DNA of 64,000 bases from Artemia franciscana (lineage: Eukaryota > Arthropoda > Branchiopoda > Anostraca > Artemiidae): NCBI RefSeq assembly GCF_032884065.1, contig NC_088881.1, positions 1,918,001 to 1,982,000 on the forward strand. Reading direction: 5' to 3'. Below, piece by piece: positions 1-9,175 of the stretch. The translations under genes were made by a program, and so were the position numbers. The stretch's first letter is position 1. Each line of letters starts with the position of its first letter. Under the pieces are notes generated by a model. It searched no databases. It had not been told where the DNA came from and was given only the letters and a program-made list of their open reading frames with translations.

Positions 1-30
1 TTTTTTGGGCTTACAACTCCAGTACACATA

Positions 31-135
31 GAAATAAAAACAATACGAAAAAGGAGAGGAAAATAAAAAAGAAAAGAAAACGGAAAGAAAAGAAAAAAAG
101 AAACGAAAAAAGAAAAGAAAAAGAAAATTCAATTA
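31..135. repeat. purine-rich low-complexity tract
   Basis: Almost only A and G, as GAAAAG/AAAGAAA runs. Low-complexity DNA with no coding signal. Bases 136-223 show nothing recognisable. Confidence 0.7.
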
Positions 136-223
136 TCCTACATTTCGATCGATACGGGATTACACTTCAAGAAAGACAAAACAAATAGAAACTAAAACCA
201 CTTGACCATTATCGCTTAAAATA

Positions 224-523
224 TTAAATAAAAAAAAACTAATTTTTTTAGCTGAAAGTAAGGAGCGACATTAAAACTTAAAACGAACAGAAATTACTCC
301 GTATATGAAATGGGTTGTCCCCTCCGCAATCCCTCGCTCTTTACGCTAAAGCTTTTAATTGTTTTAAAAAGTAGAATTGTGGCAAAGAGTCAAACTTCAG
401 CGTAAAGAGCGAGGGATTGCGGAGGGGACAACCCATTTCATATACGGAGTAATTTCTGTTCGTTTTAGTTTTAATGTCGCTCCTTACTTTCAGCTAAAAA
501 AATTAGTTTTTTTTTTATTTAAT
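224..523. repeat. long fold-back (inverted repeat) at the 5' end of copy A
   Basis: Bases about 224-352 reappear as their reverse complement at about 397-523, separated by a loop of about 45 bases. Both arms carry the family motifs GTATATGAAATGGG and CTCGCTCTTTACGCTAAAG. The arms are nearly identical, which implies a recent origin or ongoing correction between arms. Confidence 0.85.
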
Positions 524-946
524 TTCTGAACGTTTTTGAATTAATGCATGTTTGGTTTTGGCTCTCTGCACATAAATTATTAAAATGAAACTTGTATATT
601 AATTCTTTTTTTTGGCTAAATGGCTTTCTCTTAGTTTTGATCAGACGATTTTGAGAAATAAGGGGTGGAGAAGGAGGCCTAGTTGCCCTCCAATTTTTCG
701 GTTACTTAAAAAGGCAACTAGAACTTTTAATTTTTAATGAACGTTTTTATTAGTAAAAAATACACGTAACCTAAGAATTAACTTACGTAACAAACTTTCA
801 TAACCTTATATTTTTATTATGTATACGAGGGGGTTTGTACCCTCGTTAATACCTCGCTCTTTACACTAAATCGTAAGTTTTGTCCCAATTCTTTAAGAAT
901 GACCCCTGAATCAGAAAGGCCGTAGAATAAATAGTTGAAATTACTG

Positions 947-1018
947 AAAATACTTTAGCATAAAGAGCAAGGTATTTATCTCCTCCTAAATACCTCGCTC
1001 TTTATGCTAAAGTATTTT
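947..1018. repeat. short perfect-type hairpin inside copy A
   Basis: Arms 947-978 and 987-1018 (32 bases each, one mismatch) around an 8-base C/T loop. They contain TTTAGCATAAAGAGC and its complement. The equivalent hairpin is present in copy B at about 16767-16832 and, more diverged, in copy J at about 61690-61890. Confidence 0.8.
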
Positions 1019-2149
1019 TAGAACCCCTCATATGCGTAATTATCTGTGTTCGTTTTAAGTTTCAATGCTACTTCTTCCTTTCATTTGAAAAAACGTTTTC
1101 ATGTTTATTTTTCATTGTTTTCTTATAGTAATGCTAGAGAACCCTGCACCCTTTTCATTGAATTTTTCTTCCCCCATAACAGATTCCTCCAAGGAAAGGT
1201 CCTCCAACATAGCCCCCTCTCCTCAGCCCCACCCCCAAACAAAATAAAATCCCCCTGAAAACGTCTGTACACTTCCCAATAACCATTACTATATGTAAAC
1301 ACTGGTCAAAGTTTGTAACTTGCAGCCCCTCCCCCAGGGATTGTGGGGGAGTAAGTCATCAAGACATAGTTATTATGGTTTTCGACTATGCCGAACAAAA
1401 TGGCTATCTCAAAATTTTGATCCGTTGACTTTGGGAAAAAATGAGCGAGGGAGGGGGCCTAGATGCCCTCCAATTTTTTTGGTCACTTAAAAAGGGAACT
1501 AGAGCTTTTCATTTCCGTTAGAATGAGCCCTCTTGCAACATTCTAGGACCACTTGGTCGATACGATGACCCCTGGGGAAAAGAAAAAAAAAGACAAACAA
1601 ACAAACAAACAAACAAATAAACACGCACCCGTGATTTGTCTTCTGGCAAAAAATACAAAATTCCACATTTTTGTAGATAGGAGCTTGAAACTTCAATAGT
1701 AGGGTTCTCTGATACGCTGAATCTGATGGTGTCATTTTCGTTAAGATCCTACGACTTTTAGGGGGTGTTTCTCCCTATTTTCTTAAATAAGGCAAATTTT
1801 CTCAGGCTCGTAACTTTTGATGGGTAAGACTAAACTTGATGAAACTTATATATTTAAAATCAGCACTAAAATGCGATTCTTTTGATGTAGCTATTGATAT
1901 CAAATTCAATTTTTTAGAGTTTTGGTTACTATTGAGCCGGGTCGCTCCTTACTACAGTTCGTTACCACGAACTGTTTGAAAAACAACATCTTGGCTTCCC
2001 TTGAGGTCCAATCAACTTGGTTATTCTAAAGTTTCAAATAGTTCAAATTTGCGCAAAAATTTCAATTACAGTCCAACAATTTAATTCTTGAGAGGAAAAG
2101 CTATAAAAAAATAACAACAATAAAAAAGTTGTTGAATCGAAAGACTACA

Positions 2150-2870
2150 TATATCCGGGTTACCAAAACGATGTATCTGCAATAACACTGGAAGGACACG
2201 GGGGATGCAGTTGAAACTTTAAAAGTGTAGGGAGAAGGACGGGTCAGGAAGAGAACTTCAAACTTCGTGCAGGGGGAGGGTTAAGGGACAAGGTAATGTT
2301 TTTATCCACACAGACGTTTTAGCACCATAAGCACCTGTGGAACTTAGAATATGTTCACCGTTAAGTAGGAAGGTAAATAATGTAAAAGACTGTCTTGTCC
2401 GGTTATTCAAATATCGTATTCTTGGCTTTAGGAACCATAAAGAAACTTCGAGGCAGTATAGGGGTTGGGGTGCCAGAAAGTGTAGGGTTTGAACATTTCT
2501 GATTTTAATCCACCTAAATTTTATGGCACTATAATATATTCCCGGGGAGGTAGCAATACAAAGCAAAAGACAAAGTGTACCCAGGTTATTGAAATAGTGC
2601 ATCTGCAGTATTTCAGGAACAATTGGGGTGGGGGGGATCAATCTAAAACTTTCTGGGAGGGGGGTTCAGTGGACCTCAAATTTTGACTTGCAGGAGGAGG
2701 GACAAGAGCTAAATTTAAAAACTTTATGTGCATTCAGGTTCTCAAAATAACCTATCTTCAGTATTTTGAGAACAAATTGGAGAATCAAGTTTAAATTTTC
2801 AGGGAGTATTGGGGGAAGGTAAGGAAAGGACACTTTAAATCTTATTTTCATGGTAAGGAAAAAGCAGGGA
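2150..2870. repeat. degenerate tandem repeat
   Basis: A core of about 40 bases (GGTTAT/C-CAAAA...ATCTGCAGTATTTCAGGAAC-like) recurs at about 2156, 2399, 2581 and 2735, joined by G-rich spacers. Spacing shrinks from about 243 to 154 bases. The units are strongly diverged and no coding sense is seen. Confidence 0.5.
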
Positions 2871-3398
2871 CACTTGTGTCTTCGAAATATCGATTTGCAA
2901 TCAAGCCATTTATATAAGATAAGATATTTATTTCAAAAAAAAAATCTCTATCACAAGCCCTCAAAGGGCCGAATTCGAACATAGAGTCGACAAATCACAT
3001 GGTTCTACGAAAACTAGCAAAAATACAAAAAAACAACAATGAAAAAGAAAAATCATAATGAATAATCATTGTGATTCCGTAAGAATATCTCAAAATCCTG
3101 AAGCTTATATTCATACCGTAAATGAGGGAGATTCTTATACACAGAAAAACTTGTTTTTTTTTTTGTAAGTAAATGAGCCAACAGCTTTTTTTCACAATTG
3201 GACAGGACCGATAATATATTTGTTTAGATTAGATCAAAAAGAGTTAGACTTAGAATGTGTTTGATCATCCCAGACCAAATGAATTTAATTAATTTAATTA
3301 ATTAATTTTATTTTTCACCCACACGATACATAAAGTAAATATGGTGGAGTAAGAATAAATATAAAAAAAGCACAAAAAAAAACAATAAACACAAATAG

Positions 3399-5045
3399 TC
3401 AACGAAAAAAACGGATAAGACGGTGGTGAGGGGATAGGCGCGCAGAAGCTGTACTAGAGAGTTTTCTGTGAAGAATCTCCAACTTCAAAGTTATATCAGG
3501 AACTGAGAATTTTTTAACAAGAGTCCGGTTTTTTGTCCAAGGAGGAAGATACAGAAGAAATTTGCAAAATTTGAAATAATTTATCCGAATTCTTTTTAAA
3601 TTACCATTATTAAGAAGGGGGAAAAGACCTGAAGCATAAAGGACAGAATGATCACAGAAAGTAGAATAAAGTTTAGCCAGCGCACGTCTATTATACTTCC
3701 CTCTATTTGCAACAATTTTTGCATAACCAATCTGAATCTTTTTACTTATATCACAAACAGTACGCTGACGTAAGCTCGAAAGATTATTAGTAATAGAGAT
3801 ACCAAGCCAACGAATACAATCAACAAGAGGGATAGTGAAGTTATTACAGTGAAGGGGAGTAGCATTAATACAGTTATAGGGAAGAAACTCACATTTATCT
3901 ATATTAATTGAAAGGCCAATATCAGAGAAAGCATCAGAAACTATAGAGACCATATTGGAAAGACCCTTTTTGGAACGGCTAATCAGAAGCAAGTCGTCAG
4001 CATACGCAAGATAAGAAACATCCGCAAGACCAGAAAGATATGTACCTGAAATCTTAGCCAGCACACTAGAAATACAAATCTTAAAAAGCGTAGGGGACAG
4101 AACACCACCCTGCCTAACACCTCTTCGCATTCTTATAATAGTGTCTGGTGCAGATCCTAATTGAAGAAACGAATTTGAATACCAAAACCTAAGAAGCATT
4201 ATAATAGAGAGATTGACCCCAGAATTATACAAAGAAAAAATGAGCTGACTATGGACCACACTATCAAACGCTTTCGAAAGATCCAAAGCACAAATATAAA
4301 GACCATTTCCCTTGGAAGAATTATCAGCCAAAAGAGAAGACAGAATCTTATGCTTATGCTGACAACCCACCCCACTCCGAAAACCAAATTGGTTCTCATC
4401 CTCAGTAATATTTTTAGTCAAAAATGGTAGAAGGATATATTCAAAAACCTTACTAATATTACAAGATACAGTAATAGGTCGATAGCAAGAACAATCAATA
4501 GGTGACTTTCCCCTTTTTAAAATTGACGAAACAGTGCCACACAGACACATTTGAAAAAGAAGCTGAAAGTGAGATATAAGGGGGGTGCATTCAATCGGCA
4601 TATGCATCTTAGAAATACCATCCTTATCAATTGAATTAGATTTTGAACTTTTAACAGCATTAATTACGGAAGAAAAAGATATGGGCACTATATGGCGTTG
4701 CGAAAACGTTGTACTAAAGAGGGGGGTAAGAAGGCGAGTATACACAGAATGCACTGAATAATTAATCACTGAAAAAATCGAAGAATAATGTTTATACCAA
4801 GCTGAAGTTGGAAGGCAGTTACTTGTCATAGTTTCATCATTTATCTTGTCAGAATTGATCACTTTTCGCCAATCCTCCCTACTTACAGGGAAATCCATAC
4901 CGCGGTAACGTGCCGACCTAAGATAACGTTTATAATTGGTTTTAGTTTTACGTTTGATATCAGAGACACACCCAGAACTTGGCCGACCACACTCATTCCA
5001 TATCTGGAGCCATAATTTTGCTTTATTTTTATCGACTTTAAACAA
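3399..5045 (-). pseudogene. LINE reverse transcriptase ORF
   Basis: An open frame of 548 codons with the ordered RT motifs: SIDKDGIS, RPITVSCNISKVFEYIL, NQFGFRSGVGCQHK, ALDLSKAFDSVVHSQL, GVRQGGVLSPTLF, and the catalytic YADD at 3993-4004. The C-terminal 'thumb' part follows (WLGISITNNLS, LYSTFCDHSVLYASGLFPLL). The RT would copy element RNA at a nicked target (target-primed reverse transcription). The listed start is not a true start: the protein continues upstream into the endonuclease, from which it is split by a frameshift near 5045-5065. The RT frame itself is uninterrupted, so decay is recent, but with the shift and the missing 5' end the copy cannot be autonomous. Confidence 0.85.
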
Positions 5046-5068
5046 GGGTCCATTGACCAGATAGGTTT

Positions 5069-5601
5069 TTGTGTTCTTTTACGAATACGTTGTCGAGGTA
5101 CGGCAGCTTCTTCTGCCCTTTTCATACACATCACAAGTTGGTTATAATAACAGTCAATATCGGCTTTACCATTCGTAGGTACCTGGCGCTGAAGAAGATG
5201 ATATGGAACACGTATGTTAGAAAGAAGGGTTGTCAAGGTAGAGATGTAGTGCGGTATATTGGCTTTGCTCCAATTACTTTTTTCAAACCACTTCGATTTT
5301 TCTCGCGAGCAATTGATTTCCGATAGATCAATATCCATTGTAAATGTCGCTGAAATTGGCATGTGGTCAGTATCTTGCTCGTTAACATGAACAGAAGCAG
5401 AAGAAGAGATAATACCAGGCGAGCAAATAATATGGTCAATATCACTTGTGCTTCCAGAATGATGAACATATGAAAAATTGTGGGATTTGGGCACAACGCG
5501 GTATGAAGGAAGACATTTGTGATCCACTGTGCCCTAAATGAGCCTCCTAGTTTCTGTCTCCACATAACATTCTGTTCCACATTAAAATTAGGTCTGCACA
5601 T
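5069..5601 (-). pseudogene. LINE apurinic-type endonuclease, C-terminal part
   Basis: Two frames join near 5527 (one frameshift). The upstream piece reads RPNFNVEQNVMWRQKLGG. The downstream piece reads SGSTSDIDHIICSPG then NEQDTDHMPISATF, which are the DHI and (S/T)DHxP motifs that close the APE/EEP endonuclease fold of LINEs. The N-terminal half of the nuclease, including the catalytic Glu region, is missing, so the element is truncated at about 5605. A linker (RKRTQKPIWSMDP) leads to the RT across another frameshift. Confidence 0.7.
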
Positions 5602-5934
5602 AGAAAATTACATTCATACATTGCTGGAACAGATAAACCCTAAAGCAAAAAACGACCGATTTCGGCCATATCATGTCGTAACACCCGCAAATAGACCTGA
5701 AAATTTGTTCCGGATAGACCTGAAACATAGAGGGCAAGACTGACTTGAATAAAGACAAATAACTTACAGTTTGGTTGTATCGAAAACAAAATACATATTA
5801 AACATTTTCCCTCGTATCACTGTAACACTGAAAAATCGACATTCGCTAAAACTTCAAGGAATTAATGCTCATATAAATAATCAAACAATCTTGTTTCATT
5901 AAAATGACAGGCGGAACTTACTATTCATGCATGA

Positions 5935-6600
5935 ATGAATGATTTTATTCAGTGACTAAAGCCGTACATATTATTTCACTATCTAATTTACAAAATACAG
6001 CTACAAAATGCAATCTACTAAACAGCACAAAGGAACACAAATAATATCCAGTCTCTTTGTCCAGTTCAAGTATGCTAAAACGGCCTACCAAGCCTCTTTA
6101 ATAAACCAAATAACATTAATGTCAAAAATATCAGAGTAAGATTACTCTTACAAATTACTTTTGTAATTAAGATTAGAGATTACTTATATAATAAGATTAA
6201 GATAGGATTACTAATTACTCTTGTAATTTAAATTGCATCTCGATTCTTTCATTTTCTAAAAGTTTACACTAAAAAAGATATGATATAAAGTCTCTTCATC
6301 ACCGCGATCACAAGAGGATCAATTATTTTTATTAATTCTTCATAAAAATGAATTTAATTTACAGTGAACAGTAACAATTTGTGTCAGTTTATAATTAGGA
6401 CAAGTTTTTAAACTTGAAGAAGGTCAATAAAATCAGTAAAAAACTGAAATGTTCACGGCTCAACAACTTGGCAGAATAACTCATACCATATCATATACAG
6501 ATTTTTGCGTAAAGTTTTCCGAATTCTATTTATAGTATTAAATGAAGAAAAGGAATTACCGAATACATAATTTGCTTGCGAGTCAGTATAATTTGTATGT
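5935..6600 (-). mobile_element. possible LINE 3' end with (ATTC)n tail
   Basis: Read on the minus strand, the segment ends with CACTGAATAAAATCATTCATTC, a polyadenylation-like AATAAA followed by short ATTC repeats as at many LINE 3' ends. About 500 bases upstream is a short open stretch (NYTDSQANYVFGNSFSSF...). No RT motif is visible, so this is an inference from the tail only. Confidence 0.3.
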
Positions 6601-7782
6601 TCATTTCATTTATGGCTATTTAATTAATCAGGGGTGGCCAAAAAACAGGCCGTTTTCTATTTATATATCTGGTGAAATCCATCTCTTTGGCTAATTGTCG
6701 ATAGGAAGCCACTAGAAATTGGAAACGAAAGCTTTGGAAATTAAAAACATAGAAATTATTTGGATGGATACTAGCCTTTTTACAATTTTCTTTTTATTCA
6801 GCGCTGACAACCATACAGATATTGTATATAAAATGGTGAATTCAATAGCAGTTTTACATAACTTTATTACGGCAAATGGTTTAAGACCCAAAACGGTTCT
6901 GATGGCACAGAATAATATTGTTGATTATCGTCTGACGACTTTTACTTTACTTTCAACTTTATCCATGCATATTTTTTTCACATGTATAGAAAATCAATCG
7001 CTAAATCATTTATTCACTGACCAATTCAAAATATTGCTTCAACAAAATATAAGATTTAATAGAAAAATTAAAATCAAGACATTTTTGGCGGTCCTGGAGG
7101 GTATGGATTGAAAGTCCTCCCCAAGCTTATATGCCTGACATGATCCATTTTCCTATCAATTATTCAAGTAACGTTTCTAACATTAATGTATTTTTTACAG
7201 CTAAACTAAGAGGGCAATTTTATAAATTTTCCATTTCAGGGGAGACAATTTTAAATCTTTATTGGGGAACAGTTATTCTCGAATTTTAACAAATATATCA
7301 GAAAAAAAGCCTAAGAATCTTACAAGCTAAAAAAATAGTTTCTGCAGGATGTCAGCCTAATATTTAAGATCTAACAGCTCTATATTCACAAAAGTGTATT
7401 TTGGATTTTTTTTTTTCACCAGATATTGAAATGGGACAATGCTGGTTAGAATTGAAGCGAATTAAAGAAAGTGAAATGATGCACAGGCTTTGGGTAACGG
7501 TTCGAACAAAGATTATTGCAAATTATATTAACAATTACCATAAGGTTAGAAATAACCGTCAAAGCAAATTTTAATACTAATGATAAAATACTAAAAAGCA
7601 GAATTGCGTCAGGACCACACAAAATATGCAAAGACAATTTTTGTATTCATTTTTATTTTTCGGGGTATTCATTTTCGTAATTTTTGTATTCATTTTCATT
7701 TTTATTTCTCGCCTTGATAAAAAAATCTAAAAAAAAAATTTAAATTTAAACAAAAAAAAAAGAGGAAACATATCTGTGCTAC
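6601..7782. other. no firm gene
   Basis: AT-rich DNA. A 130-codon plus-strand frame at 6719-7111 contains the phrase IAVLHNFITANG, vaguely like the end of DDE transposases, but without a catalytic motif or supporting neighbours. The frame is probably decayed or fortuitous. Confidence 0.4.
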
Positions 7783-7915
7783 CGATATAATAAAGTGATT
7801 TTCTTTGTTGGTCAAAGGTGGGGCTGTGAGTTTCCATCAAAAAGTCTTCGGCAATGGGATTTCCAATAGTTTGCTTTTCAGTTTGACCCACCATCAACTC
7901 GAGGGGTTTTAAACT
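7783..7915 (-). CDS. candidate internal coding exon, unknown protein
   Basis: A 133-base stretch, open as 44 codons plus one base, encoding SLKPLELMVGQTEKQ...THSPTFDQQRKSLYYI. Composition is protein-like, unlike the AT-rich surroundings. It is preceded by ...AAATAAAG with an 8-T run about 30 bases upstream (a weak acceptor) and followed by ATATCG|GTAGCA (a possible donor, phase 1). It is phase-0 compatible with the exon at 8169-8346 just upstream on the same strand, so the two may belong to one gene. The product is not recognised, and no downstream exon was found before the LINE at 5.6 kb. Confidence 0.35.
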
Positions 7916-8000
7916 CTTTATTTGCACAAATTTGTTTTCACAAAAAAAATTTCTATTAAGAATTAACCAAAATCATTTTCATTTTTATTTATTATTTTTT

Positions 8001-8254
8001 TAATTTTTGTATTCGGGACACTATTTTACCTTACGATCCCGAAAACTTATCGTTTCTTTTTTACTCTTTTTCTCTGTGTCGGATATCGCTTCCAAATCAG
8101 CTTTATTCGTTTTATTTTTATTCGTTTTTAATTTTTGTAACATTTTTGTATTCGGAACACTAATTTACCTTACGATCCCGAAAATTGATCGTTTCTTTTT
8201 TACTCTTTTTCTCTGTGTCAGATGTCGCTTCCAATTCAGTTTTATTCGTTTTAT
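8001..8254. repeat. direct duplication of exon 3' part (115-bp copies)
   Basis: Bases 8001-8115 and 8140-8254 are diverged direct copies offset by 139 bases. Both carry the peptide SDTEKKSKKETI.FRDRK on the minus strand and both keep a GT donor after CGTAAG. Differences are mostly single substitutions. Confidence 0.75.
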
Positions 8255-8346
8255 CCATTGATTCCTGCTTAATTGCTTTAGCTTCAACCGATGGAAGTGT
8301 CTTCTTCATTAATGAGCTAAACTTCCGACTGAAATAGTTGTACAGG
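8169..8346 (-). CDS. candidate coding exon with SUMO-like IKQE motif
   Basis: A strong acceptor (CTGTTTTCTTATTTCCAG) is followed by an open 178-base exon that ends at CGTAAG|GTAAAT. The exon enters in phase 2 and leaves in phase 0. The peptide is LYNYFSRKFSSLMKK, then a charged Lys/Glu/Thr-rich part with AIKQES (matching the psi-K-x-E sumoylation consensus) and SDTEKKSKKE. The hydrophobic residues just upstream come from the intron pyrimidine tract and should not be read as a membrane segment. If not spliced, the frame stops five bases after the donor. The function is unknown. The 3' two thirds of the exon are duplicated at 8001-8115. Confidence 0.4.
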
Positions 8347-8497
8347 CTGGAAATAAGAAAACAGATTAAAAAATAAACCATAATAATGAAAAAAATCACA
8401 AAACTGGCAACACACTAAAATAAACACACCAAATAAACGCAAAACAGGTTCCAAGGCAAGGTTCAAAACAAACGGCTGTAATCTTCTGAATACCAGC

Positions 8498-8595
8498 CAT
8501 TAATTATATTAATTAATTTTATTAAATTAATTTTAATCACTTTAATTAATTAATATTAATATTAATTAATAAAATTAATTAAATTAATTGTAAAT
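8498..8595. repeat. TTAA-rich palindromic low-complexity tract
   Basis: Built almost wholly of TTAATTAA/ATTAATT strings that are self-complementary over about 90 bases. No G or C except two isolated bases. A likely cruciform or breakage-prone site, with no gene. Confidence 0.7.
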
Positions 8596-8745
8596 AAAAG
8601 GACAATAACACTCAATTAACAAAAATTGGTTTACAGCTGTGACACATTTTCGTATAATAATATTTTATTAAACATAGTGAATATATACGAAGTAGTAATA
8701 TCTCGTATAGTTTTATTAATATATAGTTATAGTTTGCTTATTGTT

Positions 8746-9122
8746 AAACAAATTCAAACGCAAAATCTTAATTTTAGATGCCAGGTGAGGCCGAAAAAAG
8801 CCTTTCGGACTACACTTAAAGAAATCTCACACGCAACATCTGAATTTCAGATACCAGGTGAGGCCAAAAAGTACCTTTCGGCCTACGGCTAAACAAACTC
8901 AGACGCAACATCTGAATTTCAGATATCAGGTGAGGCCGAAAAACGCCTTTCGGCCTACGGTTAAACAAACTGAAACGCAACATCTGAATCTCAGATGTCA
9001 GGTGAGGCCGAAAAACGCCTTTCGGCCTACGGTTAAACAAAACTGAAACGCGACACGGTAAAACAAACTCAAACGCAACATCTGAATTTCAGATACCAGG
9101 CGAGGCAAAAAAAAACGCCTGG
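8746..9122. repeat. 72-bp tandem repeat with two hairpins per unit
   Basis: Units start at 8746, 8818, 8891 and 8963 (72-73 bases each), then a partial unit at 9035 and a last unit at 9061. Each full unit holds two inverted repeats: ATCTGA-ATT-TCAGAT, and AGGCCGAAA...TTTCGGCCT with a 6-base loop. The second arm pair is kept in most units. The reading frames through it are side effects of the 72-base (24-codon) period. Confidence 0.9.
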
Positions 9123-9175
9123 ACCTGTTATAGGTAAGCAAGCAAGTAAGCAAAGGTACCTTTTCTGGGGAGGTT

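Larger units (their letters stand above)
224..1981 (+). repeat. modular hairpin-ended repeat, copy A (near full length)
   Basis: Longest left-hand copy of a dispersed non-coding family found about ten times in the window (others near 15.8, 33.2, 35.0, 40.1, 53.6, 54.8, 59.7, 61.2, 62.8 and 63.3 kb). In this orientation the order is: a large fold-back (224-523), a second smaller fold-back (947-1018), a C-rich middle, a (CAAA)n stretch at about 1590-1620, and a conserved 3' segment. The 3' segment ends in a hairpin at about 1954-1976 with arms ACAGTTCGT and ACGAACTGT and loop TACC, followed by TTGA. No ORF is shared between copies, so I infer a non-autonomous mobile or satellite-like element. 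Its class is not settled. Confidence 0.8.
2915..5605 (-). mobile_element. 5'-truncated non-LTR retrotransposon (LINE), endonuclease + RT
   Basis: On the minus strand an endonuclease part (5601-5069) is followed by a reverse transcriptase (5045-3399), then an AT-rich 3' region. It ends near 2915 after an A-run and a short TATCTTATCTTA repeat, which looks like a LINE 3' tail. No LTRs are seen. The APE-type endonuclease plus RT without RNase H points to the CR1/Jockey/L2-like assemblage, but the exact clade cannot be fixed by eye. A second, more decayed copy of the same family lies at 34216-34952. Confidence 0.8.

Noticed and set aside
6719..7111. 130-codon ORF with IAVLHNFITANG
   Set aside because: One phrase like the end of Harbinger-type transposases, but no catalytic residues, no terminal repeats and AT-biased codons.
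8160..8399. Apparent membrane segment MIFFIIMVYFLICFLISS
   Set aside because: It coincides with the pyrimidine tract before a strong acceptor, so it is more likely intron than protein.
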